In this document: in pieces, positions 26,316 to 35,889 of the stretch
Layout of the letters: each line of letters starts with the position of its first letter
How positions within the stretch are numbered: position 1 is the first letter of the stretch
Source: Dorea sp.
GTDB taxonomy: Bacteria; Bacillota; Clostridia; Lachnospirales; Lachnospiraceae
DNA: 64,000 nucleotides
Assembly (NCBI GenBank): GCA_022769185.1
Contig: JALEKG010000009.1
Coordinates: 1 to 64,000, forward strand
Direction: 5' to 3'
Position numbers and translations under genes: made by a program
Notes under the pieces: generated by a model
What the model was told of the DNA's origin: nothing
Seen by the model: only the letters and a program-made list of their open reading frames with translations
Database searches by the model: none

Positions 26316-27365
26316 ATGGGTAATGTAATGACATACAGCGGGATCGTAACAAAGGTCCGGGCCATGTCGGCGAAACTTCTTACAAACAAGGATTATGATA
26401 ACATTTCGAACCTGGGAAGTGTACCGGAAGCGATCGAGTATCTGAAAGGCAAGCCGGCGTATGCGGAGTACATGAACAGGCTGGATGTATCTTTGTATCA
26501 CCGGGGAAATGTGGAAAAAGTATTGTATCAGTCTCTGTTTGACGATTATTCCAGAATCTACCGATTTGCAGGGCTAAAACAAAAAAAGATCTTGAAGCTC
26601 TACTGGAAACGGTATGAAGTGGATCTGATCAACTACTGTCTGCGTATCGTATTTAATCATTATGACAAACCGTTTGATCTGGAATATAAAAAGGAATTTT
26701 TCGACAAATATTCCCAGATATCGATTGATAAACTGATTACATCGAAGAATATTGATGAACTGGTAGATAATCTGAAAGATACGGAATATTATGAACCGCT
26801 TTATAAACTTCGGAAATCTGAATCAGCTACATTATTCGATTATGACCTGGCGCTGGATCTGTATTATTTCTCCATGCTATGGAAGAAAAAGAAAAGAGTA
26901 TTGAAGGGAAAAGAACAGGAACAGTTTACCAGAGAGTATGGTACGAAGATAGATCTTCTGAATATCCAGTGGATCTATCGGGCGAAAAAATACTATCATA
27001 TGCTTCCGCCGGATATCTATTTTCTTACGATTCCAATTCACTACCGGCTCCGTCTGGAAGAGTTTAAACTGTTAGTGGAAGCTCCGACACTGGAGCAGTT
27101 TGAACAACAGCTGAAACTGACTTATTATGAGAAGAAGTTTCACGGACTGGATGATCATAAAACACTGGAACAGATGTACAAGGATTGCCTGGATAGATTA
27201 TATACAATGGATCGAAGGAAAGACCCTTATTCCATTGCGACGATCAGTTCGTATCTGTTCCAGAAAGAAGAGGAAATATATAAACTAACAACTGCCCTTG
27301 AATGTATCCGTTATGGCTTGTCGAAGGGTGAAACGTTAGGATACTTAGGAGGTGTGGTTCAATGA
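26316..27365 (+). CDS. ntpC: V-type ATPase subunit C (AC39/d type)
   Basis: A 349-residue subunit that caps the rotor ring and links it to the central stalk. The family pattern is present: TYSGIVTKVRAMSAKLL at the start, and several helical repeats such as YCLRIVFNHYDKP and ISSYLFQKEEEIYKLTTALECIRYGLS near the end (the conserved inter-subunit motif). Length is typical. It lies between the stalk gene and ntpI and overlaps ntpI by 4 bases, which is a change from the Enterococcus order where C follows E. Confidence 0.9.
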   Translation: MGNVMTYSGIVTKVRAMSAKLLTNKDYDNISNLGSVPEAIEYLKGKPAYAEYMNRLDVSLYHRGNVEKVLYQSLFDDYSRIYRFAGLKQKKILKLYWKRYEVDLINYCLRIVFNHYDKPFDLEYKKEFFDKYSQISIDKLITSKNIDELVDNLKDTEYYEPLYKLRKSESATLFDYDLALDLYYFSMLWKKKKRVLKGKEQEQFTREYGTKIDLLNIQWIYRAKKYYHMLPPDIYFLTIPIHYRLRLEEFKLLVEAPTLEQFEQQLKLTYYEKKFHGLDDHKTLEQMYKDCLDRLYTMDRRKDPYSIATISSYLFQKEEEIYKLTTALECIRYGLSKGETLGYLGGVVQ

Positions 27366-29308
27366 TTGTAAAGATGAAGTTTTTAAGCATCAGCGGCCCC
27401 AAAAATGATATTGACCGTGTGTGTGATGTGTATCTCTCCAAGTACGAGATGCAGCTGGAAAATGCAATCGCCGAGCTGAAGACGACCGACAATCTGCAGC
27501 CATTTGTAGAGGTGAATCCTTATAAGGAACCGCTTGCAAAAGCAGAGCAGTTTACGGCGCTTCTGGGAGATGTGAACAAAAAAGCAGATGTATCCATGTC
27601 CAAAGAAGAGATGATGGATATGATCCGGGATATTAATCATGACTATTTAAGGATGCTGGAGCAAAAAGAGCTCCTCAAGAAAAAGGCAGATGATCTGAAG
27701 GAGAGATTGAATGTATTAGAACCGTTCCGGACCCTGGAGCTGGATATGCATAAAGCTCCGAGATATAAGTATATGAAGATCCGGTTCGGAAGAATTGGCG
27801 TGGATTATTATAAGAGGCTGGAGAAATATTTGTTTGATGATCTGAATGCCATTTTTATTGAAAGTACCAGAAATGAAAATTATGTTTATGGGTGCTATTT
27901 TGTCGCAAATGCTGATTCCAGTAAAGTAGATTCGGTATTTAATTCGCTGCATTTTGAAAGAATTACGATTCCGGCTGCATACGTGGGTACCCCGGCGCAG
28001 GCATGTGATGAGCTGCAAAAAGAGATTGATGATAATCAGAAAGAGATTGAGCAGCTGGATCGGAATGTCGAACAACTGATGAGGAGTCATGCATCCCAGC
28101 TTCTGGGAGCGCAGAAAAAGCTGGAGGGATGTTCCAATAATTTTGATGTCCGCAAATTGGCGGCAAGAATTGAAGAAGGCGAAGAAGAGGATAAGGAAGA
28201 TTATTATATCCTTTGTGGCTGGATGGGTGAAGATGATGTGAAGAAGTTCCTGGAAGAATCGAAGAATGACGACAGGGTATTTGTTGTTGTAGAAGAAGAC
28301 CGGGAAAAGTTCTTTGGAGATCCTCCGACAAAGCTGAAAAACCCGAAATTTTTCAAACCATTTGAGATGTTCATCCGTATGTACGGACTACCATCACCGA
28401 ATGAACTGGATCCGACGATGTTTGTAGCACTGACGTATACATTTATTTTTGGAGCTATGTTCGGAGATGTAGGGCAGGGGCTGTGTCTGTTTATTTTTGG
28501 CGGACTTTTGTATCTGACTAAAAAGATGAATCTTGCGGGAATCATATCGATTGCAGGCATTTTTTCAACTTTCTTCGGTTTTATGTTCGGAAGTGTGTTT
28601 GGATTTGAAAATATTATAGAACCAAGGTGGCTCAGACCGATGGAAGCCATGACGAAGCTTCCGGTTGTCGGGCAGCTGAATACCGTATTTGTTGTGGCAA
28701 TTGCATTTGGTATGGCACTGAACTTGCTGGTAATGCTCTTTAACGTATTGAATGCGGCAAAAGCGCATGATCTGAAAAATATGCTGTTTTCCAATAATGG
28801 ACTGGCAGGATTCGTATTTTATGGCTTTCTTGTATTTACAATTGTACTGTATATGACAGGGCACAAAGTACCGGGAAATATCCTGATGGTGATCTTTTTG
28901 GGAATTCCGATCCTGATGTTTGTTTTCAAGGAACCACTTGGCAATCTGGTAGAGAAACGGCATGAGAAAATGGAAGAAGGAAAAGTCATGTTTCTTGTGC
29001 AGGCATTTTTCGAATTATTCGAGACGATGCTGAGTTATTTTTCCAATACCATTTCTTACGTGCGAATCGGAGCATTCGCAGTCAGCCACGCAGCCATGAT
29101 GGAAGTGGTACTGATGCTGTCCGGGGCTTCATCTGGAAGTACGAACTGGATCGTATTCGTACTGGGCAATCTTCTCGTGTGTGGCCTGGAAGGGCTGGTT
29201 GTCGGAATCCAGGTGCTTCGTCTGGAATATTATGAGCTGTTCAGTCGTTTTTATAAAGGAACAGGAAGAGAGTTCAAACCATTTAACAGTGTAAAAGAAG
29301 AACAATAA
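27362..29308 (+). CDS. ntpI: V-type ATPase subunit I (a subunit)
   Basis: A 648-residue stator subunit. The N-terminal half (about 1-340) is soluble with coiled coils (ELQKEIDDNQKEIEQLDRNVEQL), the C-terminal half has about seven to eight membrane helices starting at FVALTYTFIFGAMFGDVGQGL. The ion-path arginine is in SYVRIGAFAVSHA near residue 565. It works against the K ring to carry protons or sodium across the membrane; the ion cannot be decided here. It overlaps ntpC by 4 bases and is followed by ntpK after 29 bases. Confidence 0.95.
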   Translation: MIVKMKFLSISGPKNDIDRVCDVYLSKYEMQLENAIAELKTTDNLQPFVEVNPYKEPLAKAEQFTALLGDVNKKADVSMSKEEMMDMIRDINHDYLRMLEQKELLKKKADDLKERLNVLEPFRTLELDMHKAPRYKYMKIRFGRIGVDYYKRLEKYLFDDLNAIFIESTRNENYVYGCYFVANADSSKVDSVFNSLHFERITIPAAYVGTPAQACDELQKEIDDNQKEIEQLDRNVEQLMRSHASQLLGAQKKLEGCSNNFDVRKLAARIEEGEEEDKEDYYILCGWMGEDDVKKFLEESKNDDRVFVVVEEDREKFFGDPPTKLKNPKFFKPFEMFIRMYGLPSPNELDPTMFVALTYTFIFGAMFGDVGQGLCLFIFGGLLYLTKKMNLAGIISIAGIFSTFFGFMFGSVFGFENIIEPRWLRPMEAMTKLPVVGQLNTVFVVAIAFGMALNLLVMLFNVLNAAKAHDLKNMLFSNNGLAGFVFYGFLVFTIVLYMTGHKVPGNILMVIFLGIPILMFVFKEPLGNLVEKRHEKMEEGKVMFLVQAFFELFETMLSYFSNTISYVRIGAFAVSHAAMMEVVLMLSGASSGSTNWIVFVLGNLLVCGLEGLVVGIQVLRLEYYELFSRFYKGTGREFKPFNSVKEEQ

Positions 29309-29337
29309 TAATCCAATTATTAAGGAGGATATCAATT

Positions 29338-29772
29338 ATGAATACTACAGTAAAATTATTACTTATTGCAACTTTAATGCTTAGCATCATCATTCCATTC
29401 GGTTATTTCCTGATTGGCCAGAAGACAAAGAAACGTTATAAGAGAGCGGTCGCAACGAACGTATTTTTCTTCTTCGGAGCGCTTGTTGTTGCCGGAATTA
29501 TGTTACTTGGCGGTAATCCGGTACAGGCGGCAGATGCAACAACAGCAGCTGCTTCTAATGCAACCGGGCTTGGATATATTGCAGCGGCATTATCAACAGG
29601 AATGTCCTGTATCGGTGGTGGTATTGCAGTTGCCAATGCTGCAAGTGCGGCTCTTGGTGCGATCAGTGAGGATTCCAGCGCACTTGGTAAGTCTCTGATT
29701 TTCGTAGGTCTTGCAGAAGGTGTATGTCTGTATGGACTGATCATCTCCTTCATGATCATCGGTAAATTGTAA
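29338..29772 (+). CDS. ntpK: V-type ATPase proteolipid subunit K
   Basis: A 144-residue membrane protein. The C-terminal 75 residues are a c-type hairpin (GLGYIAAALSTGMSCIGGGIAVANAASAALGAISED, then LIFVGLAEGVCLYGLI) with the ion-binding Glu in the last helix. The N-terminal 65 residues hold two more hydrophobic segments without c-type motifs, ending at NPVQAADA, which resembles a signal-peptidase site. So the mature ring subunit may be a two-helix hairpin after cleavage, or a four-helix protein with one carboxylate. GGAGG lies 9 bases before the ATG. The gene is followed after one base by the F subunit gene. Confidence 0.92.
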   Translation: MNTTVKLLLIATLMLSIIIPFGYFLIGQKTKKRYKRAVATNVFFFFGALVVAGIMLLGGNPVQAADATTAAASNATGLGYIAAALSTGMSCIGGGIAVANAASAALGAISEDSSALGKSLIFVGLAEGVCLYGLIISFMIIGKL

Positions 29773-29773
29773 G

Positions 29774-30082
29774 ATGAAGATGTATCTGATCAGTGATAAT
29801 GTCGATACGCTGACGGGAATGCGTCTGACGGGAGTGGATGGGATTGTGGTTCATGAAAGAGAGGAGCTGCGAAAGGCCATTGAAGATGCCATGAATGACA
29901 AGACTATTGGAATTATCCTGCTTACGGAAAAGTTCGGAAGAGAATTTCCAGATCTGATTGATGAGATTAAACTGGAGAGAACCATGCCGCTTTTGATTGA
30001 GATTCCTGACAGGCATGGAACCGGGCGTAAGAAAGATTTTATCACGTCGTATGTAAATGAGGCAATTGGGCTGAAACTGTAA
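29774..30082 (+). CDS. ntpG: V-type ATPase subunit F (NtpG type)
   Basis: A 102-residue central-stalk subunit. It begins MKMYLISDNVDTLTGMRLTGVDG and continues with IGIILLTEKFGREFPDLIDE and PLLIEIPDR, the conserved alpha-beta pattern of subunit F. It lies directly between K and E, one base after ntpK, without its own clear ribosome site, so it is translated by coupling. Confidence 0.9.
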   Translation: MKMYLISDNVDTLTGMRLTGVDGIVVHEREELRKAIEDAMNDKTIGIILLTEKFGREFPDLIDEIKLERTMPLLIEIPDRHGTGRKKDFITSYVNEAIGLKL

Positions 30083-30151
30083 GTGCGACAGGAAGATGGA
30101 CGAAAAAGTCTGGATTTTAAAGGCCTAATAATCGGGAAGAAGGTGACATAC

Positions 30152-30739
30152 TTGACATTAGAAGAGAAGATATCACATCTGCAGACCGCAGCCATGGAAG
30201 AGGCAAGGGCTGAGGGAAATGCAATTATGAAGCAGCATGAGGCAGCGTTAGAGAATATATTTGAACAGCACCGTATTGAAGCAATCCGTCAGTCGGAAAC
30301 TCGGGTGAAAGCAGAGGGAGTTACGGCAGTACAGCAGTTGAATATGGCAATGTCTGAGGCGCAGCTGCAGTTGAAGAGAGATTTAAGCAAGACGCAAAAG
30401 GAATTGAAGAAGAAGCTGTTTTCTGAGGTGGAAGAAATGCTTCAGGAGTTTATGCAGACGGAAGAATATAAACGGGTTCTGGTGCAATATATTGTTAAAT
30501 CTGCGAAGTATGCGAACGGAGAAGCAGTTACGATCTATATTAATCCTACGGATGCGGATAAAAAAGAGTATCTGGAGGAGCATACTGGAATGACGCTTAC
30601 CGTCAGCAAGGAGGATTTTATTGGAGGCGTTAGAGCCGTGATCCATGAAAGAAATATTTTGATCGATCATGCATTTAAGGGTGCATTGGAAAATGAATAC
30701 CATAATTTCGTGTTCAGAGGAGGTGCTGGGGTTGAATAA
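30152..30739 (+). CDS. ntpE: V-type ATPase subunit E
   Basis: A 195-residue peripheral-stalk subunit, with a long N-terminal helix (LEEKISHLQTAAMEEARAEG... SETRVKAEGVTAVQQLNMAMSEAQLQLKRDLSKTQKELKKKLFSE, abbreviated) and a globular C-terminal part (DFIGGVRAVIHERNILIDHAFKGALE). The start is set at TTG 30152, 5 bases after AGGTGA and 69 bases inside the ORF; the ORF could begin at GTG 30083 but has no ribosome site there. It overlaps subunit A by 8 bases. Confidence 0.85.
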   Translation: MTLEEKISHLQTAAMEEARAEGNAIMKQHEAALENIFEQHRIEAIRQSETRVKAEGVTAVQQLNMAMSEAQLQLKRDLSKTQKELKKKLFSEVEEMLQEFMQTEEYKRVLVQYIVKSAKYANGEAVTIYINPTDADKKEYLEEHTGMTLTVSKEDFIGGVRAVIHERNILIDHAFKGALENEYHNFVFRGGAGVE

Positions 30740-32504
30740 TGTAAGAACCGGAAAGATCTATGGCATTAATGGTCCCGTTATCTATCTGAAGGGAAAGCAT
30801 GGATTCAAAATGTCAGAAATGGTTTATGTAGGTAAAGACAGACTGGTAGGAGAGGTTATTTCTCTGGATAAAGATCTGACAACAATACAGGTATATGAAG
30901 AAACTTCCGGTTTAAGACCGGGAGAGATTGTAGAGGGTACTGGCTCTGCGGTATCTGTAACGCTTGCACCTGGAATTCTGGATAATATTTTTGACGGAAT
31001 TGAACGGCCACTGGAGAGAATCGCTGATAAAGGCGGGGCATTTATTACCCGTGGTGTCAGTGTGGATTCTCTGGATAAAGTGAAATTGTGGGATACACAT
31101 ATTACGGTGGCGCCTGGAGATATCATTCATGGCGGAACGATTATCGCAGAAGTGCCGGAGACTCGTGCAATCGTACACAAATGTATGGTTCCACCGGATA
31201 TAGAAGGAAGAGTCGTATCTGTGGTTCCGGATGGTAAGTATACAATAGAGGATGTATTGATCACAGTTGAGCTGATTGACGGAAGTGTCAAAGAGATTAC
31301 TATGACACAGAAATGGCCAATCCGTGTGCCAAGACCGGTACATAAGCGTTTTCCGGCGAGTGTACCGCTGGTTACGGGACAGCGTATCCTGGATACCATG
31401 TTCCCACTTGCAAAAGGCGGAACAGCAGCAATTCCGGGAGGATTTGGAACCGGAAAGACGATGACTCAGCATCAGATTGCAAAATGGTCTGACGCTGACA
31501 TTATCGTATATATCGGATGTGGAGAACGTGGAAATGAGATGACACAGGTTCTGGAGGAATTCTCTGAGCTGGTCGATCCGAAATCGGGCAATCCTTTGAT
31601 GGACAGGACCACGCTGATCGCCAACACCTCTAATATGCCAGTTGCGGCTCGTGAAGCGTCTATCTATACAGGACTTACATTGGCAGAATATTATCGCGAT
31701 ATGGGATATGATGTTGCAATTATGGCGGATTCTACGTCCCGTTGGGCGGAGGCCCTTCGTGAGTTGTCCGGACGTCTGGAAGAGATGCCTGCAGAGGAAG
31801 GTTTCCCTGCATATCTGGCTTCCAGGCTGTCTGCGTTTTATGAGCGTGCAGGTATGATGCAGACGCTGAATGGAAAGACAGGATCCGTATCTATCATCGG
31901 AGCGGTGTCTCCGCAGGGTGGTGACTTTTCTGAGCCGGTTACACAGAATACGAAACGTTTTGTACGATGCTTCTGGGGACTGGATAAATCACTGGCGTAT
32001 GCAAGACATTTCCCGGCAATCCACTGGATGACCAGTTACAGTGAATATCTGAATGATTTAAGCGGGTGGTATTCTGATCACGTGTCACCGAAATTCATGG
32101 ATTATAGAAACCGGATGATGACGTTATTGAACCAGGAGAGCAGCCTGATGGAGATCGTGAAACTGATCGGCGGGGATGTATTGCCGGATGACCAGAAGCT
32201 GATCCTGGAGATTGCAAGAGTGATCCGTCTGGGATTCCTGCAGCAGAATGCATTCCATAAGGATGATACCTGTGTATCCTTGGAGAAACAATTTAAAATG
32301 ATGGATGTGATCCTTTATCTTTACAAGACCTGCAGGAAGCTGGTTGCGATGGGAATGCCGATGTCAGTGCTGAAGGCAGAGGGAATCTTTGAAAAAGTGA
32401 TTGCAATCAAATATGATGTGCCGAATGATGACCTGCAGCTTCTGGATCTGTATAAGGTGGAAATCGATCAATTCTATCAGAGAGTCATTGAAAAGAATGC
32501 GTAG
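30732..32504 (+). CDS. ntpA: V-type ATPase catalytic subunit A
   Basis: A 590-residue catalytic subunit. Walker A GGFGTGKT near residue 238 of the nucleotide-binding domain, Walker B-like VAIMADSTSRWAEALRE, and the catalytic Glu stretch GCGERGNEM are present. The start is TTG 30732 (NNVRTGKIYGINGP), 8 bases after AGAGGAGG; the ORF upstream to 30669 lies inside ntpE. Length is normal for subunit A. It hydrolyses or makes ATP in the A3B3 head together with subunit B. Confidence 0.95.
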   Translation: MNNVRTGKIYGINGPVIYLKGKHGFKMSEMVYVGKDRLVGEVISLDKDLTTIQVYEETSGLRPGEIVEGTGSAVSVTLAPGILDNIFDGIERPLERIADKGGAFITRGVSVDSLDKVKLWDTHITVAPGDIIHGGTIIAEVPETRAIVHKCMVPPDIEGRVVSVVPDGKYTIEDVLITVELIDGSVKEITMTQKWPIRVPRPVHKRFPASVPLVTGQRILDTMFPLAKGGTAAIPGGFGTGKTMTQHQIAKWSDADIIVYIGCGERGNEMTQVLEEFSELVDPKSGNPLMDRTTLIANTSNMPVAAREASIYTGLTLAEYYRDMGYDVAIMADSTSRWAEALRELSGRLEEMPAEEGFPAYLASRLSAFYERAGMMQTLNGKTGSVSIIGAVSPQGGDFSEPVTQNTKRFVRCFWGLDKSLAYARHFPAIHWMTSYSEYLNDLSGWYSDHVSPKFMDYRNRMMTLLNQESSLMEIVKLIGGDVLPDDQKLILEIARVIRLGFLQQNAFHKDDTCVSLEKQFKMMDVILYLYKTCRKLVAMGMPMSVLKAEGIFEKVIAIKYDVPNDDLQLLDLYKVEIDQFYQRVIEKNA

Positions 32505-32518
32505 AGGGGGAATGAAAG

Positions 32519-33901
32519 ATGGCAATAGAATATCTTGGACTAAGTAATATTAACGGACCTCTTGTAGTACTGGAAGGAGTACAGGATGCGTTCTTTGATG
32601 AGATCGTAGAATTTAAGGTAGAAGGCAATACGAGGAAATTGGGACGTATTGTAGAACTGGATGAAGACAAAGCACTGATCCAGGTATTCGAGGGAACCGA
32701 AAATATGTCTCTTACCAATACTCATACGAAATTAACCGGACACCCCATGGAAGTAAAAGTATCGACAGAGATGCTTGGGCGTACCTTTAACGGAATCGGA
32801 CAGCCAATCGATGGACTGGGACCGATCCATTCGGATGATAAAAGGGATGTAAACGGCCTCCCGCTAAATCCAGTGCGCCGGGAATATCCGAGAAATTATA
32901 TTCATACAGGTATCTCCGCAATTGACGGACTGGCAACGCTGATCCGCGGGCAGAAGCTTCCGATCTTTTCTGGAAACGGCCTTCCACACGATCAGCTGGC
33001 AGCGCAGATCGTAAAACAGGCATCTTTAGGAGATAATTCCGATGAAGAATTTGCAATCGTATTTGGCGCAATGGGTGTCAAGCATGACGTTGCTGAATTT
33101 TTCCGTAAGACATTTGAAGTGAGTGGAGTGTCAGATCATGTGTGTATGTTCCTGAATCTTGCAAATGATCCGGTAGTGGAAAGGCTGATCACGCCGAAGG
33201 TGGCCCTGACAGTAGCCGAATACCTGGCATTTGAATGCAATATGCACATTCTTGTAATTCTGACGGATATGACCTCATTTGCAGAAGCAATGCGAGAGGT
33301 GTCCTCTTCTCGAGGAGAGATCCCATCAAGAAAGGGATATCCGGGCTACTTGTATAGTGAACTGGCAACGATCTATGAGCGCGCAGGAATCGTGGAAGGA
33401 TCGAATGGATCTGTGACACAGCTTCCAATCCTGACCATGCCGAATGATGATATCACACATCCGATTCCAGACCTGACAGGCTACATCACAGAAGGACAGA
33501 TCGTACTGGACAGAAATCTTCATGGGCAGAGCATCTATCCGCCAATCAGTATTCTGCCTTCGCTGTCTCGACTGATGAAGGATGGAATTGGCGAGGGATA
33601 CACACGTGAAGATCATCAGGCACTTGCAAATCAGTTGTTTTCATCCTATGCAAAAGTAGGTGAAGCAAGAAATCTGGCATCCGTAATTGGAGAAGATGAA
33701 CTCTCTCCAATCGATAAGAAATACCTGAAATTCGGAGAAGAATTCGAAAAACGCTACATCGGACAGGGAGCAACAGAAAACAGAAGCATGCAGGAAACTC
33801 TGGATCTCGGATGGGAACTGTTAAAACTCCTGCCACGAGAAGAATTAGACCGAATTGATACAAAATTAATTGAAAAGTACTACCCACGTGAAGCGGATTA
33901 G
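32519..33901 (+). CDS. ntpB: V-type ATPase subunit B
   Basis: A 460-residue regulatory subunit of the catalytic head. It keeps the ATPase fold ([18 protein letters not shown] where subunit A has a P-loop, [51 protein letters not shown] abbreviated here) but lacks a true Walker A Lys, as expected for B. GGGGG precedes the ATG. It ends 20 bases before ntpD. Confidence 0.95.
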   Translation: MAIEYLGLSNINGPLVVLEGVQDAFFDEIVEFKVEGNTRKLGRIVELDEDKALIQVFEGTENMSLTNTHTKLTGHPMEVKVSTEMLGRTFNGIGQPIDGLGPIHSDDKRDVNGLPLNPVRREYPRNYIHTGISAIDGLATLIRGQKLPIFSGNGLPHDQLAAQIVKQASLGDNSDEEFAIVFGAMGVKHDVAEFFRKTFEVSGVSDHVCMFLNLANDPVVERLITPKVALTVAEYLAFECNMHILVILTDMTSFAEAMREVSSSRGEIPSRKGYPGYLYSELATIYERAGIVEGSNGSVTQLPILTMPNDDITHPIPDLTGYITEGQIVLDRNLHGQSIYPPISILPSLSRLMKDGIGEGYTREDHQALANQLFSSYAKVGEARNLASVIGEDELSPIDKKYLKFGEEFEKRYIGQGATENRSMQETLDLGWELLKLLPREELDRIDTKLIEKYYPREAD

Positions 33902-33921
33902 GTAGAAAGGGGTGGTGTTTT

Positions 33922-34539
33922 ATGGATCCCAGAGAATTTCCGACCAAAGGAAATCTGATGCTTGCGAAGAATTCTCTTGCGCTGGCACATCAAGGGTATG
34001 ACTTGATGGATAAAAAACGTAATATTCTTCTGAAAGAGCTGATGGAACTGATCGATGAGGCGAAAGGGATACAGGAAGAAATAGATTCAACATTTACCCG
34101 GGCATACGCTTGTCTGCAGCGCGCCAATATTGAGCAAGGTATCAGTAAGGTACAGGAGCTGGCATATACAGTCCCACTGGAGGATTCCATCCGTATCCAG
34201 ACCAGAAGTATCATGGGCACAGAAATTCCGCATATCAAATACGATGCAAAGCAGAATGATCTGACCTATTCCTTCAGCACAACACATGAGTCTATCGATA
34301 TTGCCAGAGAAGCATTCCGGCAGGTAAAAGATCTGACGATTAAACTGGCAGAAGTAGAGAACAGTGCATACCGGCTGGCAACAAATATCAAGAAGACACA
34401 GAAGAGAGCAAATGCTCTTAAAAATATTACCATACCAATGTACAGCAATCTGGTGTATACCATCAATAATGCATTGGAAGAAAAAGAGAGAGAAGAATTC
34501 ACCCGGCTGAAAGTTATAAAAAGAATGCAGGGAAAATAA
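33922..34539 (+). CDS. ntpD: V-type ATPase subunit D
   Basis: A 205-residue central rotor shaft subunit. The long N-terminal and C-terminal helices (PTKGNLMLAKNSLALAHQGYDLMDKKRNIL and YRLATNIKKTQKRANALKNITIPMY, abbreviated) and the family motif VNALE-like INNALEEKEREEFTRLKVIKRMQ are visible. AAAGGGG precedes the ATG. It closes the operon; a 48-base palindrome begins directly after its stop. Confidence 0.93.
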   Translation: MDPREFPTKGNLMLAKNSLALAHQGYDLMDKKRNILLKELMELIDEAKGIQEEIDSTFTRAYACLQRANIEQGISKVQELAYTVPLEDSIRIQTRSIMGTEIPHIKYDAKQNDLTYSFSTTHESIDIAREAFRQVKDLTIKLAEVENSAYRLATNIKKTQKRANALKNITIPMYSNLVYTINNALEEKEREEFTRLKVIKRMQGK

Positions 34540-34587
34540 TTTAATTGGGGACGGAGGATTTTTAAAAATCCTCCGTCCCCAATTAAA
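34540..34587. repeat. 48-base perfect palindrome after the V-ATPase operon
   Basis: Arms of 24 bases, containing TTGGGGACGGAGG and its exact complement, meet at TTTTTAAAAA without a gap. It can end transcription of the ATPase operon from the left, but is far longer and more perfect than a normal terminator and has the GGGGAC/GTCCCC feel of REP-like elements moved by IS200-type TnpA-REP transposases. A GTCCTGTCCC stretch follows at 34590-34600. Confidence 0.75.
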
Positions 34588-34620
34588 AATGTCCTGTCCC
34601 TTTTTGAGCGGACTGACTGC

Positions 34621-34649
34621 TTTACTTTGCTGCAATCGTTTGCTATAAT
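34621..34649 (+). promoter_or_regulatory. Promoter of the LacI regulator with overlapping operator O1
   Basis: TTTACT, 17-base spacer, extended -10 TGCTATAAT. The operator-like stretch cTGCAATCGtTTGCtA (34630-34645) matches the perfect O3 palindrome at 13 of 16 positions and overlaps the -10, suggesting autorepression. A half-site TTGCAAT follows at 34652. Confidence 0.65.
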
Positions 34650-34675
34650 GGTTGCAATGAAAAGGAAGTGTGAAA

Positions 34676-35686
34676 ATGACGATTTATGATATTGCAAAGC
34701 AGGCTGGGGTATCGGCCAGTACGGTTTCTCGTGTGATAAATGGGAAACCGGGAATTAAGGAATCGACTCGGCGGAAAGTGCAGAAATTGCTGGAAGAAAA
34801 TTCATATACCCCGAATGCAGCGGCACGTGGACTTGTTATGCAGTCCTCGCGGTTTATTGGGATTTTGATTGAAGATATTCGTGTTTCCCATCATACAGAT
34901 TCGGTCTATGTGATCGGACAGGAAATGATGAAATCTGGATATACATGTATTACGTTCAGTACGGGGATAGAGCCTGAGCAAAAGGCGAAGTATATTGAAA
35001 TACTGGAACAGCGCCAGGTGGAGGGCGTTATTCTGATTGGTTCTATGTTTTCGTCGGATGTTGTAAGGGAAAGTATTGAAAGGCATCTTTCTAATATTCC
35101 GGTTGTGCTGGTGAATGGGACATTGGATCTGCCAAATGTGTATAGTATCCTGATCGATGAAGAGCATGGTACACAGGAATGTGTAGAGTATTTGTTGAAA
35201 CATGGGCGCAGGAATCTCAGTTATATTATGGATGTGTCAACTCCTTCTAATACGAAAAAGCTTCGAGGATTCCGAAGTGGCATGGCGGCTGGCGGAATAG
35301 AGGAAGAAGATTGTCAGATTGTCTGCGCACCGGGGGAGAATACAAGTCCTAATGATTCAATCTCACGGGGATATGAGGCGGCAGAATTTTTGCTGGAACA
35401 GTATCCGGACACGGATGCTATATTGTGTTGTACAGATCTTCTGGCAATAGGATGTCTTCAGCTGTTACAGGAAAAGAAGATTTCTGTTCCGGAAAAGGTT
35501 GCAGTAATGGGGGTGGATAATACGTTGTATGGACGCATCTGTACTCCTGCTCTGAGTACTCTGGATAATAAGCTTGTGGAGCTCAGCATGAATGCAGCGC
35601 ATGTGCTGCTGGATGTTTTTGAAGGCCGGGTAACCTCTCATAAAGTCATGTTGTTTACTGATATTATTTTAAGACAAAGTACATAA
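34676..35686 (+). CDS. LacI-family repressor of the yia-like operon
   Basis: A 336-residue LacI/GalR regulator. The DNA-binding head MTIYDIAKQAGVSASTVSRVINGKPGI is at residues 2-25, with the hinge helix YTPNAAARGLVMQ near residue 50, followed by a periplasmic-binding-like sensor domain (FIGILIEDIRVSHHTDSV, VMGVDNTLYGRICTPALSTLD). The ATG at 34676 is 9 bases after AAAGGAAG; GTG 34670 is too close. Matching operators at its own promoter and at two sites before the downstream operon argue that it controls both. It ends in its own terminator (35715-35746). Inducer unknown; a sugar acid derived from ascorbate-like or uronate metabolism would fit the operon. Confidence 0.9.
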   Translation: MTIYDIAKQAGVSASTVSRVINGKPGIKESTRRKVQKLLEENSYTPNAAARGLVMQSSRFIGILIEDIRVSHHTDSVYVIGQEMMKSGYTCITFSTGIEPEQKAKYIEILEQRQVEGVILIGSMFSSDVVRESIERHLSNIPVVLVNGTLDLPNVYSILIDEEHGTQECVEYLLKHGRRNLSYIMDVSTPSNTKKLRGFRSGMAAGGIEEEDCQIVCAPGENTSPNDSISRGYEAAEFLLEQYPDTDAILCCTDLLAIGCLQLLQEKKISVPEKVAVMGVDNTLYGRICTPALSTLDNKLVELSMNAAHVLLDVFEGRVTSHKVMLFTDIILRQST

Positions 35687-35714
35687 ACGGAATCATTTAC
35701 GTGGAGATTTATAG

Positions 35715-35746
35715 AGTGCTTCTCATTTTGCAGAAGCACTTTTTTT
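35715..35746 (+). terminator. Terminator of the LacI gene
   Basis: Perfect 9-base stem AGTGCTTCT/AGAAGCACT, eight-base loop, seven T. Confidence 0.85.
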
Positions 35747-35756
35747 AAAATAACTA

Positions 35757-35772
35757 ATACAATCGATTGCAA
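35757..35772 (+). promoter_or_regulatory. LacI operator O2 (upstream)
   Basis: ATACAATCGATTGCAA matches the O3 palindrome at 14 of 16 positions and keeps the CAATCGATTG core. Its centre is 134 bases from the O3 centre, a distance compatible with DNA looping. Confidence 0.6.
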
Positions 35773-35848
35773 TTATAGAAAGTAAAAACACAATATAAAT
35801 TGTGAAAAGTCAACAAAATTTAAAGGTAATTATTGGCTATTTATTATC

Positions 35849-35877
35849 TTGAAAATAGATAAAAAATGCTGTATTTT
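35849..35877 (+). promoter_or_regulatory. Promoter of the yia-like operon
   Basis: TTGAAA, 17-base spacer, TATTTT, placing transcription start close to the O3 operator so that bound repressor would block it. Confidence 0.55.
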
Positions 35878-35889
35878 ATTATTATCAAG

